From Candidatus Enterococcus myersii (GTDB lineage: Bacteria; Bacillota; Bacilli; Lactobacillales; Enterococcaceae): a DNA stretch of 64,000 nt. Numbering within the stretch: the stretch's first letter is position 1; each line of letters begins with the position of its first letter. Where the stretch lies: positions 24,926-88,925 of the forward strand of contig NZ_JAFLVT010000015.1 of NCBI RefSeq assembly GCF_017316025.1, read 5' to 3'. Shown here piece after piece: positions 1-10,191 of the stretch. The notes under the pieces are model-generated. The model saw only the letters and a list, made by a program, of their open reading frames with translations, ran no database searches and was not told the DNA's origin. Position numbers and translations under genes: made by a program.

Positions 1-1
1 A

Positions 2-442
2 ATCGTGATTGGTGGTGAAGTAGCCGCTGTGGATAAAGCATGTGAATTATTAATGGAAGCTGGTTCTAAACGTTTGATTCCATTAAATGTTAGCGGTCCT
101 TTTCATACTGCATTATTAAAACCGGCGGCTGAGCAATTAGCAGTAGAATTGGCAAAAATTAATTTTGCGCCAATGACAGTCCCTGTTATCAGTAACACAA
201 CAGCACAAGTGATGCCACAAAGTGAAATTAAATCACTTTTAGAGCAACAAGTAATGTCACCTGTTCATTTTTATGAAAGTGTAGATACATTAAAAAAATT
301 AGGAATTACTCAAATGGTGGAAATTGGACCGGGAAAAGTGTTGAGTGGTTTCTTAAAGAAAATAGATAAAACAATTGCAACAACACGAGTAGAAGATAGC
401 AAAACATTAAATGAAACAATTGCATTCTTGGCGGATGAATAG
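2..442 (+). CDS. fabD: Malonyl-CoA:ACP transacylase, 3' part only
   Basis: C-terminal ~146 residues of FabD, which moves malonyl from CoA to acyl carrier protein for fatty acid elongation. The frame is open to the left edge, so the start and the GHSLG nucleophile region lie outside the window. The motif SGPFHT holds the catalytic histidine of the family, and the EIGPGKVLSGF segment near the end is also typical. The stop lies 20 bp before the fabG start, at the head of an uninterrupted fab/acc operon. Identity rests on motifs plus operon position. Confidence 0.95.
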   Translation: MVIGGEVAAVDKACELLMEAGSKRLIPLNVSGPFHTALLKPAAEQLAVELAKINFAPMTVPVISNTTAQVMPQSEIKSLLEQQVMSPVHFYESVDTLKKLGITQMVEIGPGKVLSGFLKKIDKTIATTRVEDSKTLNETIAFLADE

Positions 443-462
443 TCGCCTTTTTGGAGGAAGAG

Positions 463-1200
463 ATGGAGCTTAAAGGAAAAAATGTCTTAATTACAGGTAG
501 TACCAGAGGAATTGGTTGGGCAATTGCAGAAGCCTTTAGTCAAGAAGGTGCAAATATTATTTTGAATGGGCGACGCCCAGTTCCACAAGAACTAATTGAC
601 ACAATCAAAGCTCATGGTGTTTTTTGTATGGGCGTTGCTGGTGATATCAGCGACTATACAACAGCTAAGAATTTATTAGCAGAGGTTGAAGAACAATTAG
701 GAAACGTTGATATCTTAATCAATAATGCAGGGATTACCAATGATAAGCTGTTATTACGCATGACACCAGAAGATTTTGAGAGCGTTATGAAAATTAACTT
801 AAGCGGAACTTTCAATATGACGCAATTGGTTATGAAAAAAATGTTGAAAAAACGTTGTGGTGCAATTATTAACATGTCTTCGGTCTCGGGTTTAATCGGC
901 AATGCGGGCCAAGCAAATTACGCTGCCAGTAAAGCAGGGATGGTTGGGTTTACCAAATCGGTGGCAAGAGAAGTAGCACCTAGAGGAATTAGCTGCAATG
1001 CAATTGCACCAGGTTTTATTGCCACTGATATGACAGAAGTTCTTTCTGATAAAGTCAAAGAACAAGTGACACAAAATATTCCAATGCAAAAATTTGGTAC
1101 AGTAGCAGATATTGCCCAAACAGCAGTTTTTCTAGCTAAAAGTCCATATATCACTGGTCAAGTTATTAATGTTGATGGTGGTTTAGTGATGCATGGCTAG
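463..1200 (+). CDS. fabG: 3-oxoacyl-ACP reductase
   Basis: NADPH-dependent SDR enzyme of 245 residues that performs the first reduction in fatty acid elongation. The N-terminal cofactor loop reads TGSTRGIGWAIA. The NNAG motif is in INNAGITND. The catalytic Ser-Tyr-Lys set is visible as NMSSVSG and YAASKAG. The ATG at 463 is chosen over an in-frame TTG at 451 because GGAGG (453-457) sits 5 nt before the ATG and itself overlaps the TTG. Length is normal for FabG. It is the second gene of the operon, between fabD and fabF, and acts in the cytoplasm. Confidence 0.96.
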   Translation: MELKGKNVLITGSTRGIGWAIAEAFSQEGANIILNGRRPVPQELIDTIKAHGVFCMGVAGDISDYTTAKNLLAEVEEQLGNVDILINNAGITNDKLLLRMTPEDFESVMKINLSGTFNMTQLVMKKMLKKRCGAIINMSSVSGLIGNAGQANYAASKAGMVGFTKSVAREVAPRGISCNAIAPGFIATDMTEVLSDKVKEQVTQNIPMQKFGTVADIAQTAVFLAKSPYITGQVINVDGGLVMHG

Positions 1201-1247
1201 ATTTGGCTGTTTGTTTGAAGAAAAACAGATTTAACAAGGAGGACAAT

Positions 1248-2483
1248 ATGAATCGCGTAGTCATTACAGGTTACGGTGTCGCTTCGCCAATTGGTAACGA
1301 TGCCCAAACATTTTTAGATAGTTTAAAAGAAGGAAAAAATGGGATTGGTGAAATCACGCAATTTGATGCAAGCCAGACTGGCATTACAGTCGCAGCGGAA
1401 GTAAAAGACTTTCCGTTTGATAAATATTTCATTAAAAAAGACGCCAAAAGAATGGATAAATTTTCATTGTTTGGAATTTATGCAGCTTTAGAAGCTGTGG
1501 CAATGTCTGGTTTAGACACAAAACAAATGGATGTTGATCGTTTTGGGGTGATGGTAAGCTCTGGTATTGGGGGTCTACAGACAATTCAAGATCAAGTTAT
1601 TCGTATGCATGATAAAGGTCCAAAGCGTGTTTCACCAATGTTTGTACCAATGTCGATCGTTAATATGGTCGCAGGGAATATCGCCTTAAAAGTTGGTGCC
1701 AAAGGTATTTGTACCAGTACTGTAACAGCTTGTGCTTCTGGTACCCATTCAATTGGCGAAGCTTTTCGTAATATTAAACACGGCTATGCAGATGTTATTT
1801 TAGCCGGTGGTGCTGAGGCATCCATTAATGAAATTGGTATCTCTGGTTTTGCAGCTTTAACCGCTCTAACTAATGAAAGTAATCCAGATAAAGCTTCTGT
1901 CCCATTTGATGAAAATCGTAATGGTTTTGTTATGGGTGAAGGCGGGGGTGTCGTTGTTGTAGAATCATTAGAACACGCACAAGCACGGGGTGCAAATATT
2001 TTAGCTGAAATCGTTGGCTATGGTGCAAATTGTGATGCTTATCATATGACTGCGCCAAATCCCGATGGCTCTGGCGCTGGCAAGGCGATGAAATTGGCAA
2101 TGCAAGAAGCAGGTATTACACCAAAGGACGTAGATTATATTAATGCCCATGGAACTAGTACTCCTGCTAATGATGTAGCCGAAGCTAAGGCCATTCAATA
2201 TGGCTTAGGTGAAGGATACAAAGATACGTATGTTAGCAGTACGAAATCTATGACCGGCCACTTATTAGGTGCTGCTGGTGGTGTAGAGGCAATTGCTTCA
2301 ATTTTGGCATTACAACATCAATTTGTGCCGCCAACCATTAATGTCACAAAGCAAGATCCTGCAATTGATTTAAATGTTGTTACCAATCAAGCAAAAGAGG
2401 CAGAATTAAAATATGCTATGAGTAACTCATTAGGTTTTGGCGGTCACAATGCTGTGATTTGTCTAAAACGTTGGGAGGCGTAG
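1248..2483 (+). CDS. fabF: 3-oxoacyl-ACP synthase II
   Basis: Condensing enzyme (KAS II) of 411 residues that joins malonyl-ACP to an acyl chain. The catalytic cysteine is in TACASGT (about residue 163). The two histidines are in NAHGTSTPAND and TGHLLGAAGG. A C-terminal GFGGHNA motif follows. The ATG at 1248 follows AAGGAGG with good spacing; an upstream in-frame start at 1203 would add 15 residues lacking homology. The gene ends 5 bp before accB, whose ribosome site (GGGAGG, 2473-2478) lies inside fabF, so the two are probably translationally linked. Confidence 0.96.
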   Translation: MNRVVITGYGVASPIGNDAQTFLDSLKEGKNGIGEITQFDASQTGITVAAEVKDFPFDKYFIKKDAKRMDKFSLFGIYAALEAVAMSGLDTKQMDVDRFGVMVSSGIGGLQTIQDQVIRMHDKGPKRVSPMFVPMSIVNMVAGNIALKVGAKGICTSTVTACASGTHSIGEAFRNIKHGYADVILAGGAEASINEIGISGFAALTALTNESNPDKASVPFDENRNGFVMGEGGGVVVVESLEHAQARGANILAEIVGYGANCDAYHMTAPNPDGSGAGKAMKLAMQEAGITPKDVDYINAHGTSTPANDVAEAKAIQYGLGEGYKDTYVSSTKSMTGHLLGAAGGVEAIASILALQHQFVPPTINVTKQDPAIDLNVVTNQAKEAELKYAMSNSLGFGGHNAVICLKRWEA

Positions 2484-2488
2484 TTTAC

Positions 2489-2983
2489 GTGAATATCAAT
2501 GAAATTAAGGACTTATTAACACAATTTGATCAGTCTACATTGACGGAATTTGATTTAAAAGATAATAACTTTGAATTGTACTTTAATAAAAATCAACAAG
2601 TGCGAAGTCAGAATACTTCTGCACCACAAGAAATTAAATCACCAGGCACAACGCCACCAGCAGCAAATTTTGGTTTGGACAATGAGTCTTTAGATGCTGC
2701 CGCTATTACACCCATAGCACCTTCAGAAGATATTAAAGTAACAGGTACAGAAATTGTCTCTCCATTAGTAGGTGTATGCTACTTACAAAGCGGTCCAGAT
2801 CAGCCATCTTTCAAAAAAGTTGGTGATAAAGTGGAAAAAGGCGAAGTTCTTTGCATTATTGAAGCGATGAAAGTCATGAATGAGATCGTCAGTGACATTA
2901 CTGGCGAAATCGTTCAAATTTTAGTGGAAAATGAACAAGTGGTGGAATTCAATCAGCCATTGTTTGTTGTGAAAGAAGGTTAA
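2489..2983 (+). CDS. accB: Biotin carboxyl carrier protein of acetyl-CoA carboxylase
   Basis: BCCP of 164 residues, the swinging-arm subunit of acetyl-CoA carboxylase. The lysine to be biotinylated is in EAMKVMNEI within the C-terminal lipoyl-type domain (about residues 85-164). The middle is a Pro/Ala/Thr-rich linker, as usual. The likely start is GTG at 2489, 10 nt after GGGAGG; the upstream in-frame ATG at 2459 lies inside fabF and precedes the ribosome site. It is followed 3 bp later by fabZ, an arrangement (accB-fabZ-accC-accD-accA) I know from enterococci and streptococci. Confidence 0.95.
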   Translation: MNINEIKDLLTQFDQSTLTEFDLKDNNFELYFNKNQQVRSQNTSAPQEIKSPGTTPPAANFGLDNESLDAAAITPIAPSEDIKVTGTEIVSPLVGVCYLQSGPDQPSFKKVGDKVEKGEVLCIIEAMKVMNEIVSDITGEIVQILVENEQVVEFNQPLFVVKEG

Positions 2984-2986
2984 ATC

Positions 2987-3415
2987 ATGTCAGTGATGAC
3001 AATTGAAGAAATTAAAGCAATTATTCCCCATCGTTATCCTTTTTTATTAATTGATCGAATAGAAGAATTAGAAGAAGGTAAAAAAGTTGTTGCTAAGAAA
3101 AATGTGACCGTAAATGAGCCTTTCTTTCAAGGTCATTTTCCGCAAGAGCCGGTTATGCCAGGGGTATTAATTATTGAAGCCTTGGCCCAAGCAGGTGCAG
3201 TGGCATTACTTTCTTTAACAGATTTTAAAGGAAAAACAGCTTATTTTGGTGGGATTGATAAGGCGAAATTCCGTCGTAAAGTCGTACCTGGAGATACATT
3301 AATGTTGGAAGTTGAGATCTTAAAAGTTAAAGCTTCAGCTGGAATCGGCAAAGGTATCGCTTATGTTGATGGAAAAAAAGCTGCTGAAGCAGAATTAACC
3401 TTTATGATTGGATAG
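2987..3415 (+). CDS. fabZ: 3-hydroxyacyl-ACP dehydratase
   Basis: Hot-dog-fold dehydratase of 142 residues that removes water from 3-hydroxyacyl-ACP. The signature [11 protein letters not shown] near the N terminus and the helix [20 protein letters not shown], with its catalytic His and Glu, are intact. Enterococci can carry a bifunctional dehydratase/isomerase paralogue (FabN). The position here inside the acc genes fits FabZ, but motifs alone cannot exclude isomerase activity. The ATG at 2987 has GAAGG 7 nt upstream. Another ATG three codons in is possible. Confidence 0.93.
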   Translation: MSVMTIEEIKAIIPHRYPFLLIDRIEELEEGKKVVAKKNVTVNEPFFQGHFPQEPVMPGVLIIEALAQAGAVALLSLTDFKGKTAYFGGIDKAKFRRKVVPGDTLMLEVEILKVKASAGIGKGIAYVDGKKAAEAELTFMIG

Positions 3416-3423
3416 GTGAATGT

Positions 3424-4788
3424 ATGTTTTCAAAAGTTTTAATTGCAAATCGTGGTGAAATTGCGGTACGCGTTATTCGGGCGTGTCGTGAACTAGGAAT
3501 TCAAACGGTTGCCGTATACTCTGAAGCAGATAAAAATGCACTCCATGCCGAAATGGCAGATGAGGCAATCTGTATCGGTCCTGCCAAGGCCAGTGATTCT
3601 TATTTGAATGTTCAACAAATTTTAAGTGCTGCAATTGTCACAAAAGCAGAAGCGATTCATCCGGGCTTTGGCTTTTTATCTGAAAACAGTCGCTTTGCTG
3701 AAATGTGTGAAGAATGCAACATTACTTTTATTGGACCTAAAAGTGAGACGATTGATGCCATGGGAAACAAAATTAATGCACGACAACTAATGATAAAAGC
3801 AGACGTTCCGGTTATTCCAGGCAGTGAAGGTGCATTAGATACTGTTGCTGAGGCATTGGCATTGGCTGATGAAATTGGTTATCCAGTAATGTTAAAAGCA
3901 GCTGCAGGTGGTGGTGGTAAAGGTATTCGCAAAGTGATGACACAAGAGGAATTACCGCAACATTTTAAATCCGCCCAACAAGAAGCAAAAGCAGCTTTTG
4001 GTAATGATGCTATGTATTTGGAAAAAATTGTCTACCCAGCTCGTCATATCGAAGTTCAGATTTTAGGTGATGATTATGGCAATATTATTCATTTAGGTGA
4101 GCGAGATTGCTCGTTGCAACGTAATAATCAAAAGGTTTTGGAAGAGGCACCGTCTGTTGTGATTTCCAAGCAAAAACGCTCAGAATTAGGGGCAGCGGCT
4201 GTACGGGCTGCAAAAGCGGTTAACTATCGTAATGCAGGTACAATTGAATTTTTAATGGATGAGAGTGGTTCTTTTTATTTCATGGAAATGAATACCCGAA
4301 TTCAAGTCGAACACCCAATTACTGAAATGATTACGGGGATTGATCTTGTAAAAAAACAATTGGAAATTGCCGCTGGTGAAAAATTAACTTTAAAACAAAG
4401 TGAGATAACAATCAGTGGCCATGCCATTGAATGTCGAATTAATGCAGAAAACCCTGCTTTTAATTTTGCGCCAGCTCCAGGTACAATTCACAATCTCTTT
4501 TTACCTAGTGGTGGACTAGGCTTACGTGTTGAAAGTGGGATGTATTCTGGATATACAATCCCGCCTTATTATGACTCCATGATTGCAAAAGTTATAGTTC
4601 ATGGGCAAACACGTTTTGAAGCATTAATGAAAATGCAACGGGCACTAGGAGAATTAGTCACAGATGGCGTGACGACCAATGCCGAATTTCAAATGGATTT
4701 AATTTCTCATCCGAATGTGATTGCCGGTGATTATGATACTGCCTTTTTACAAACTATCTTTTTACCAGAGTGGACACCTGAAGCATAG
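3424..4788 (+). CDS. accC: Acetyl-CoA carboxylase, biotin carboxylase subunit
   Basis: ATP-grasp enzyme of 454 residues that carboxylates the biotin of AccB. The N-terminal motif [18 protein letters not shown], the glycine-rich ATP loop [13 protein letters not shown], and the catalytic [14 protein letters not shown] segment are all present. Length matches the family. The stop codon TAG overlaps the ribosome binding site of accD, so the two subunits are probably translated in step. It works with AccB, AccD and AccA to make malonyl-CoA. Confidence 0.97.
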   Translation: MFSKVLIANRGEIAVRVIRACRELGIQTVAVYSEADKNALHAEMADEAICIGPAKASDSYLNVQQILSAAIVTKAEAIHPGFGFLSENSRFAEMCEECNITFIGPKSETIDAMGNKINARQLMIKADVPVIPGSEGALDTVAEALALADEIGYPVMLKAAAGGGGKGIRKVMTQEELPQHFKSAQQEAKAAFGNDAMYLEKIVYPARHIEVQILGDDYGNIIHLGERDCSLQRNNQKVLEEAPSVVISKQKRSELGAAAVRAAKAVNYRNAGTIEFLMDESGSFYFMEMNTRIQVEHPITEMITGIDLVKKQLEIAAGEKLTLKQSEITISGHAIECRINAENPAFNFAPAPGTIHNLFLPSGGLGLRVESGMYSGYTIPPYYDSMIAKVIVHGQTRFEALMKMQRALGELVTDGVTTNAEFQMDLISHPNVIAGDYDTAFLQTIFLPEWTPEA

Positions 4789-4799
4789 GAGGGATTTAT

Positions 4800-5666
4800 T
4801 TGGCTTTATTCAAAAAGAAAAAATATATTCGGATCAATCCCAACCGTACGCAGGGGACAAATCAAAAACCACAGGTTCCAGATAATTTGTGGGCAAAATG
4901 TCCGAATTGCAAACATATGCTTTATACCAAAGATATTGGGGTAGAAAAAATCTGTCCATATTGTGGTTATAATTTTAGAATTAGCGCTTGGGAAAGAATC
5001 GCAATTACGATTGATGAAAAAAGTTTTGATGAGTGGGACGTTGATATTTTTACTAAAGATCCACTGAATTTTCCAGGTTATAAAGAGAAAATAAGACAGA
5101 CGCAAAAGAAAACCGGCTTACATGAAGCCGTATTAACCGGCGAAGCAACAATCAACGGTCTGCCTTTAGCGCTAGGAATTATGGATCCGCATTTTATTAT
5201 GGGGAGTATGGGGACAATCGTCGGTGAAAAAATCACCCGTCTATTTGAAAAAGCACTTGAAAGAAGATTACCTGTAGTGATTTTTACAGCTTCAGGGGGA
5301 GCCAGAATGCAAGAAGGGATTTTTTCTCTAATGCAAATGGCAAAAATTTCAGCGGCAGTAAAACGCCATAGTAATGCTGGACTATTTTACTTAACGGTTT
5401 TAACAGATCCGACAACAGGTGGCGTGACGGCGAGTTTTGCCATGGAAGGGGATATTATCTTGGCAGAACCACAAAGTCTAATTGGCTTTGCTGGTCGTCG
5501 CGTAATCGAACAAACGATTAAACAAGAATTACCCGAGGACTTCCAAAAAGCAGAATTTTTGTTAGAACATGGTTTTGTCGATCAAATTGTTCCACGTATC
5601 GAGTTAAAGAATAAAATTGAACATTTGTTGAAATTACACACGACAGAAGGGTGGTTGGCTAAATGA
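4800..5666 (+). CDS. accD: Acetyl-CoA carboxylase carboxyltransferase subunit beta
   Basis: Beta subunit (288 residues) of the carboxyltransferase that moves CO2 from biotin to acetyl-CoA. The N terminus has the zinc ribbon with two CxxC pairs (CPNC and CPYC, about residues 35-58). The crotonase-type core shows GGARMQEG and [11 protein letters not shown]. The start is TTG at 4800, six bases after AGGAGGG (4787-4793); no ATG or GTG with a ribosome site competes. The end overlaps accA by 4 bp (ATGA), a typical 1:1 coupling of the alpha/beta subunits. Confidence 0.96.
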   Translation: MALFKKKKYIRINPNRTQGTNQKPQVPDNLWAKCPNCKHMLYTKDIGVEKICPYCGYNFRISAWERIAITIDEKSFDEWDVDIFTKDPLNFPGYKEKIRQTQKKTGLHEAVLTGEATINGLPLALGIMDPHFIMGSMGTIVGEKITRLFEKALERRLPVVIFTASGGARMQEGIFSLMQMAKISAAVKRHSNAGLFYLTVLTDPTTGGVTASFAMEGDIILAEPQSLIGFAGRRVIEQTIKQELPEDFQKAEFLLEHGFVDQIVPRIELKNKIEHLLKLHTTEGWLAK

Positions 5667-6445
5667 CCGCGGCTCACGAGATTGTGCAGTTGGCCCGCGG
5701 CAAAGAACGGCTGACTGCTTTAGAATTTTTTGATTTAATTTTTGAGGACTATGAAGGATTCCATGGGGACCGACTCTTTGCAGATGACCAAGCAGTGGTC
5801 GGTGGCATCGCGACATTAAATAAAAAACCGGTCACGGTTATAGGGATTCAAAAAGGGCGGGATCTGCAGGAAAATTTGCAAACCAATTTTGGTTCGCCCC
5901 ATCCTGAAGGTTATCGTAAGGCCTTGCGGTTAATGAAACAGGCGGAAAAATTTCAGCGTCCGGTGATTACTTTCATTAATACTGCTGGTGCATATTGTGG
6001 AATTGGTGCTGAAGAAAGAGGCGAAGGTGAAGCGATTGCCAAAAACCTGATGGAAATGTCTGATTTGAGGGTTCCGATTATTGCGATTATCATTGGCGAA
6101 GGTGGTAGTGGAGGTGCCTTGGCCTTGGCTGTGGGTGATGAAGTATGGATGATGGAGCATTCTATTTATGCAATTTTATCACCGGAAGGTTTTGCTTCTA
6201 TTTTGTGGAAAGATGGTAGTCGCGCTAACGAAGCGGCTGCATTGATGAAAATTACAGCCCAAGAATTATATGATTTAAATGTAATTGAAAAAGTTATTCC
6301 CGAGACAAAAGAGGGAATAACTTTGCCGCAAGAAACGATAGTTCAGTACATGCAGCAGGAGCTTGCTGCAAAATTAACTGTCTTAGCACAAAAGGACGTC
6401 GAAACTTTATTGACCGAGCGCTATGAACGCTTCCGTAAGTATTAA
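5663..6445 (+). CDS. accA: Acetyl-CoA carboxylase carboxyltransferase subunit alpha
   Basis: Alpha subunit (260 residues) of the carboxyltransferase and the last gene of the fab/acc operon. Typical segments are [36 protein letters not shown] and [15 protein letters not shown]. It is somewhat shorter than E. coli AccA (319) at both ends, which is common in lactobacilli and enterococci. The start ATG lies inside the accD stop (ATGA overlap). A strong intrinsic terminator follows immediately and closes the operon. Confidence 0.96.
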   Translation: MTAAHEIVQLARGKERLTALEFFDLIFEDYEGFHGDRLFADDQAVVGGIATLNKKPVTVIGIQKGRDLQENLQTNFGSPHPEGYRKALRLMKQAEKFQRPVITFINTAGAYCGIGAEERGEGEAIAKNLMEMSDLRVPIIAIIIGEGGSGGALALAVGDEVWMMEHSIYAILSPEGFASILWKDGSRANEAAALMKITAQELYDLNVIEKVIPETKEGITLPQETIVQYMQQELAAKLTVLAQKDVETLLTERYERFRKY

Positions 6446-6488
6446 AAAGACGTATCATTTCCTAAAACAGGAAATGATACGTCTTTTT
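6444..6488 (+). terminator. Terminator of the fab/acc operon
   Basis: Near-perfect hairpin: 20-nt arms at 6444-6463 and 6469-6488 flank a 5-nt loop, and the 3' arm ends in a run of T. It begins at the last bases of accA. Confidence 0.93.
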
Positions 6489-6571
6489 GCGGTGATAGTA
6501 ATGAAGGCAGAAGCTGTATAAATAAAAAATATGATAAAATCAAGTAAATAAAATCAACAAAGGAGTACACC

Positions 6572-7138
6572 ATGGAAGCAATTATCGCTGCAATTACAGC
6601 CTATCAACCGGCTACGACACAAGAAGTTGCGGATAAGAAGTTATTTATGGAACAAATTCGATACCAAGAAAACTTGCTCACACGAGAAAATTCGGACTAT
6701 CATTTTTCATCTTCTGCTTGGGTAGTTAACCCAGAATATGACAAGACCTTAATGATTTATCACAATATTTATCAATCTTATGCATGGACAGGAGGGCATG
6801 CAGATGGGATGAGTGATTTATTACAAGTCGCAAAAAAAGAATTGGTGGAAGAAACGGGAATCAAAAATTATCAAGTAGTTACTGAGAAGTTATTTTCTTT
6901 TGATATTTTACCAGTACCTGCACATTATAAAAATGGAAAATTTATTAAAGAGCACAATCACATCAACACCACCTATCTTTTTGTAGCACCAGAAACACAA
7001 AATTTACAAATTAAACCGGATGAAAATAGCGATGTGAAGTGGATTGCTGCCGATAAATTAGAACAAGCAGTGGCAGAAGTTGCGATGCATCCTTATTATC
7101 GCAAACTAATGAACAAAGCTAAAAAATTTAAAGAATAG
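6572..7138 (+). CDS. Nudix family hydrolase
   Basis: Cytoplasmic protein of 188 residues with a Nudix fold, a family that cleaves nucleoside diphosphates linked to another group. The Nudix box lies at about residues 70-95 and ends KELVEETGI. Two positions deviate from GX5EX7REUXEEXGU: the first Glu is Ser and the Arg is Lys; the metal-binding EE pair is kept. The substrate cannot be told. The ATG at 6572 has AAAGGAG upstream. It stands alone between two terminators, so it is probably monocistronic. Confidence 0.85.
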   Translation: MEAIIAAITAYQPATTQEVADKKLFMEQIRYQENLLTRENSDYHFSSSAWVVNPEYDKTLMIYHNIYQSYAWTGGHADGMSDLLQVAKKELVEETGIKNYQVVTEKLFSFDILPVPAHYKNGKFIKEHNHINTTYLFVAPETQNLQIKPDENSDVKWIAADKLEQAVAEVAMHPYYRKLMNKAKKFKE

Positions 7139-7542
7139 ACCCGCTCGAAAATAGAAGACTGAAGGAAGTAATTGAGATATCCTGAGGAGTAAATGAAATT
7201 TATCTTTAGTGTCTTGAAAAACTTTTAGTCGTTGCTGTTTGATTATAAATAGATTTAGGATGAAAATTAGGGAATTTTTGTTCTAAATCTATTTTTTGTA
7301 TAAAAAAATGTATATTTTAAAGTTGAGGGAAATTTCTCTTAAAATTATTTCCGTTGGAAATGCTGAAATAATGGGATTTCTTTGACAAGGATAAAAAAAG
7401 TTGAATTTAGCTATGAAATAATATACGTATCTTTAGTGAAAAAATTCAGAAAAAGCGTGCATTTGAAAAAACCTTGTGCTAATATGTATATATTCTCAAT
7501 AAAGAGATTAAAAGTGAATATATATTTATTAGGAGTGATTGG
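7139..7542. other. Gene-free stretch with hairpin and promoter region
   Basis: AT-rich, with no convincing reading frame. It holds a 12-bp stem (7247-7258 with 7283-7294, 24-nt loop) running into T residues, a plausible weak terminator for the Nudix gene. Near the right end, just upstream of the ABC importer, TATATATTC-type half sites form an inverted repeat (7487-7495 with 7516-7524), a possible operator. No T-box or known riboswitch core is visible. Confidence 0.5.
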
Positions 7543-8352
7543 ATGAAAAAGTTTTTGACAAGTTTAGCAATTGTGGGGATCTGTTTTTTATTAACGGCCT
7601 GTGGCAGTAAAAAAGAAGAGGATAAATTGGCTGCCATTAAAGAAAGTGGTGTACTGAAAGTTGGTACTTCAGCTGAGTTTGCGCCGTTTGAATTTCATAC
7701 GATGGTTGATGGCAAAGATAAAATTGTCGGGGCAGATATGGATTTGGCACAAGCGCTTGCTGATAAATTAGGCGTGAAATTAAAAATTGAAGATATGGAA
7801 TTTAATGCGGTCTTAGCTACCTTAAAAGAAGGTAAAGTTGATCTTGGTATTGCCGGTATCTCTGCTACACCTGAACGTCAAAAATCATTTGACTTTTCGA
7901 CCAACTATTATAATCCCCCTCAAAAAGTTGTCATTAACAAAAAAAATGGCGCCAACTATAATTCTATCGCCAGTCTAAAAGGAAAGAAAATCGGAGCACA
8001 AAAAGGCTCCATTCAAGAAGATATCGTCAAAGAACAAATGCAAGACCCACAAATTGTTTCTGTAGCAAAAGTTCCCAATTTAATTTTAGAAGTAAAACAA
8101 GGTTCAATTGATGCATTAGTTGTAGAGGAAACTGTAGGTGCTGCTTATATAGCGCAAAATCCGGAATTGCAATTTGCGACAATTGATTTAAAATCCAGCG
8201 AAGATGAAGCTTATGCGATTGCAATGCAAAAAGGCAGCGATACTTTGAAAAGTGAAATTGACAAAATTATTAAAGAATTAATTGATTCAGGGGAAATCGA
8301 AAAATATGTCAATGAAAATACAGCGATCGCAAATAAAACAACCAAAGAATAA
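7543..8352 (+). CDS. Polar amino acid ABC transporter, substrate-binding lipoprotein
   Basis: Extracellular receptor of 269 residues anchored as a lipoprotein. The signal peptide has lysines at 2-3, a hydrophobic core and the lipobox LTAC with the modified Cys at residue 20. After it comes a type-3 periplasmic-binding-protein fold starting LKVGTSAEFAPFEF. The GIAGISATPERQKSFDFS segment is typical of glutamine/arginine/cystine-type receptors. The ligand is not predictable from motifs. It heads a three-gene importer cluster (receptor-permease-ATPase). AGGAG lies 8 nt before the ATG. Confidence 0.9.
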   Translation: MKKFLTSLAIVGICFLLTACGSKKEEDKLAAIKESGVLKVGTSAEFAPFEFHTMVDGKDKIVGADMDLAQALADKLGVKLKIEDMEFNAVLATLKEGKVDLGIAGISATPERQKSFDFSTNYYNPPQKVVINKKNGANYNSIASLKGKKIGAQKGSIQEDIVKEQMQDPQIVSVAKVPNLILEVKQGSIDALVVEETVGAAYIAQNPELQFATIDLKSSEDEAYAIAMQKGSDTLKSEIDKIIKELIDSGEIEKYVNENTAIANKTTKE

Positions 8353-8367
8353 AAATGGGGAATGAAA

Positions 8368-9057
8368 ATGGATTTTTCTTTTTTAACTGAATATTATCCG
8401 TATTTCTTATATGGAACGGTTATTACGCTAATCATCTCAGTAGTAACAATTATTATTGGAACCATCATAGGAGTTCTAATGGCATTGGCCAAACTTAGTT
8501 TTGTAGCGCCATTAAGATGGCTGGCAAATATTTATATTGAAGTATTCCGCTGCACGCCAATGCTGATTCAAATTATGATTGGTTTTGTCTTGTTGCAAGG
8601 AACTTTTTCTGCACCGACAATTGATATTGGTATTTTAAAATTAGATTTTACTCGTCTAATTCCAGGGATTATTGTTATTTCCTTAAATTCGGGTGCTTAT
8701 GTCGCTGAAATAGTGCGGGGAGGCATTCAATCGGTGGACAGCGGTCAAAGTGAAGCGGCAGGCTCTTTAGGGTTAAAACCGATGCAGGCAATGCGTTATG
8801 TTATCTTTCCACAAGCTTTACGAAATATTTTACCACCAATGGGAAATGAGTTTATTATTTTGATTAAAGATTCATCATTACTTTCTACAATTGGCATTTA
8901 TGAGTTGATGAATACTGCCCAAATTGTTATTACTAATTCTTATATTCCACTGGAACCTTATTTTGTAGCAGCCGCCATTTATTTTGTTATCACTTTTTCA
9001 ACGGGGCGAATTTTGGCCTGGTGGGAACAAAAGATGGGCGTTGGCTATAGTCGATAA
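8368..9057 (+). CDS. Polar amino acid ABC transporter, permease
   Basis: Integral membrane subunit of 229 residues in the HisM/GlnP class, with about five membrane segments. The EAA loop, which contacts the ATPase, reads EAAGSLGLKPMQAMRYVIFP. The ATG at 8368 is preferred over that at 8362 because GGGGA at 8357-8361 abuts the first but is 6 nt from the second. It forms the channel for the substrate handed over by the preceding lipoprotein. Confidence 0.9.
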   Translation: MDFSFLTEYYPYFLYGTVITLIISVVTIIIGTIIGVLMALAKLSFVAPLRWLANIYIEVFRCTPMLIQIMIGFVLLQGTFSAPTIDIGILKLDFTRLIPGIIVISLNSGAYVAEIVRGGIQSVDSGQSEAAGSLGLKPMQAMRYVIFPQALRNILPPMGNEFIILIKDSSLLSTIGIYELMNTAQIVITNSYIPLEPYFVAAAIYFVITFSTGRILAWWEQKMGVGYSR

Positions 9058-9080
9058 GTGGAATTTAAAGGAGGAGGAGT

Positions 9081-9815
9081 ATGTCTGTTTTAATTGATGT
9101 CAAAGGTCTGCATAAGTCTTTTAAAAATAACAAGGTTTTGAAAGGAATTGATACACAAATTCAAAAAGGAGAAGTTGTGGTCGTCATTGGGCCATCAGGT
9201 TCAGGCAAAAGTACTTTTTTACGTTGTTTGAATTTATTAGAGACGCCGACACAAGGTGAAATATTTTTTGAAAATCAAAATATAACCGATTCAAAAAATG
9301 ATTTGTACCAAATGCGCGAAAAGATGGGGATGGTTTTTCAAAATTTTAATTTATTTCCTAATATGAAGGTTTTAGATAATATTACGTTAGCACCTCGGAA
9401 AGTTAAAAACATCACCAATGCTGAAGCTGAAACAATTGCCCGAGAGTTATTACGAAAAGTTGGCTTGGCTGACAAGGCTATGGCCTATTCCCAGTCGTTA
9501 TCCGGTGGTCAAAAACAACGAATAGCTATTGCCAGAGCGTTAGCCATGCAACCAGATGTCATGCTTTTTGACGAGCCAACCTCAGCGCTTGATCCAGAAA
9601 TGGTGGGTGAAGTTCTACAAGTTATGCAAGACTTAGCTAAAGAAGGGATGACAATGGTGATTGTTACCCATGAAATGGGCTTTGCTAAAGAGGTAGGCGA
9701 TCGTGTCTTGTTTATGGACGAAGGAATTATTCGAGAAGAAGGAACACCGACAGAAATTTTTGATCATCCGCAAAATAAACGAACCGCTGATTTTTTATCA
9801 AAAGTTTTATCCTAA
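9081..9815 (+). CDS. Polar amino acid ABC transporter, ATP-binding protein
   Basis: ABC ATPase of 244 residues that drives the importer. Walker A is GPSGSGKST, the signature is LSGGQKQR, Walker B is [14 protein letters not shown], and the H-loop is VTHEMGFA. All catalytic residues are present and length is normal for the GlnQ/HisP class. GGAGGAGG precedes the ATG at 9081. It is the last gene of the cluster and is followed directly by a long hairpin terminator. Confidence 0.93.
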   Translation: MSVLIDVKGLHKSFKNNKVLKGIDTQIQKGEVVVVIGPSGSGKSTFLRCLNLLETPTQGEIFFENQNITDSKNDLYQMREKMGMVFQNFNLFPNMKVLDNITLAPRKVKNITNAEAETIARELLRKVGLADKAMAYSQSLSGGQKQRIAIARALAMQPDVMLFDEPTSALDPEMVGEVLQVMQDLAKEGMTMVIVTHEMGFAKEVGDRVLFMDEGIIREEGTPTEIFDHPQNKRTADFLSKVLS

Positions 9816-9818
9816 ATA

Positions 9819-9892
9819 AAAAAACAAGGATATGTTTCAAGTAAGTTGCCAGAAATAACTAGCACTTGCAAGAAGACATATACTTGTTTTTT
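9819..9892. terminator. Shared terminator between convergent genes
   Basis: Arms at 9819-9835 and 9876-9892 pair over 17 nt with one mismatch, beginning in an A run and ending in a T run, so it can stop transcription from both sides. An inner CAAGT/ACTTG pair extends the stem. It ends at the stop codon of the minus-strand 95-residue gene. Confidence 0.85.
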
Positions 9893-10178
9893 AAGGTTGT
9901 TCGTCAGTTTTTGTATCTAATTCAAAAGGTGAACCGACATAGATGTAGCGTGTTGTGACCACGCCATCTGGATCAGTAGAACAAATTTCTTGTTTGAAAG
10001 GAAAACAAATTCGTTGGCCTAGTTTTGTTTCATCGCTAGTTGCAATAATTTGGAAATTAGGTGCAGTAGGCAATGCTTCGGCTACTTTATCTATGATCAT
10101 TTCGTCAGTCATATCCTTAGTCTTAACAATTCGTTTGTAGTCCTCCAAAAAAGCAGCTTGATTTCCAAAGATTTCCAT
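9891..10178 (-). CDS. Uncharacterised 95-residue protein
   Basis: Small soluble protein without a motif I recognise; no signal peptide or membrane segment is visible. AAGGAG lies 8 nt before the ATG at 10178, and the sequence has ordinary codon use, so it is probably real. It follows the 30-residue membrane peptide (10192-10284), whose stop codon abuts this gene's ribosome site, suggesting one transcript from the promoter near 10302. A stress or regulatory role would be a guess. Confidence 0.7.
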   Translation of the reverse strand: MEIFGNQAAFLEDYKRIVKTKDMTDEMIIDKVAEALPTAPNFQIIATSDETKLGQRICFPFKQEICSTDPDGVVTTRYIYVGSPFELDTKTDEQP

Positions 10179-10191
10179 ATGCTTCGCTCCT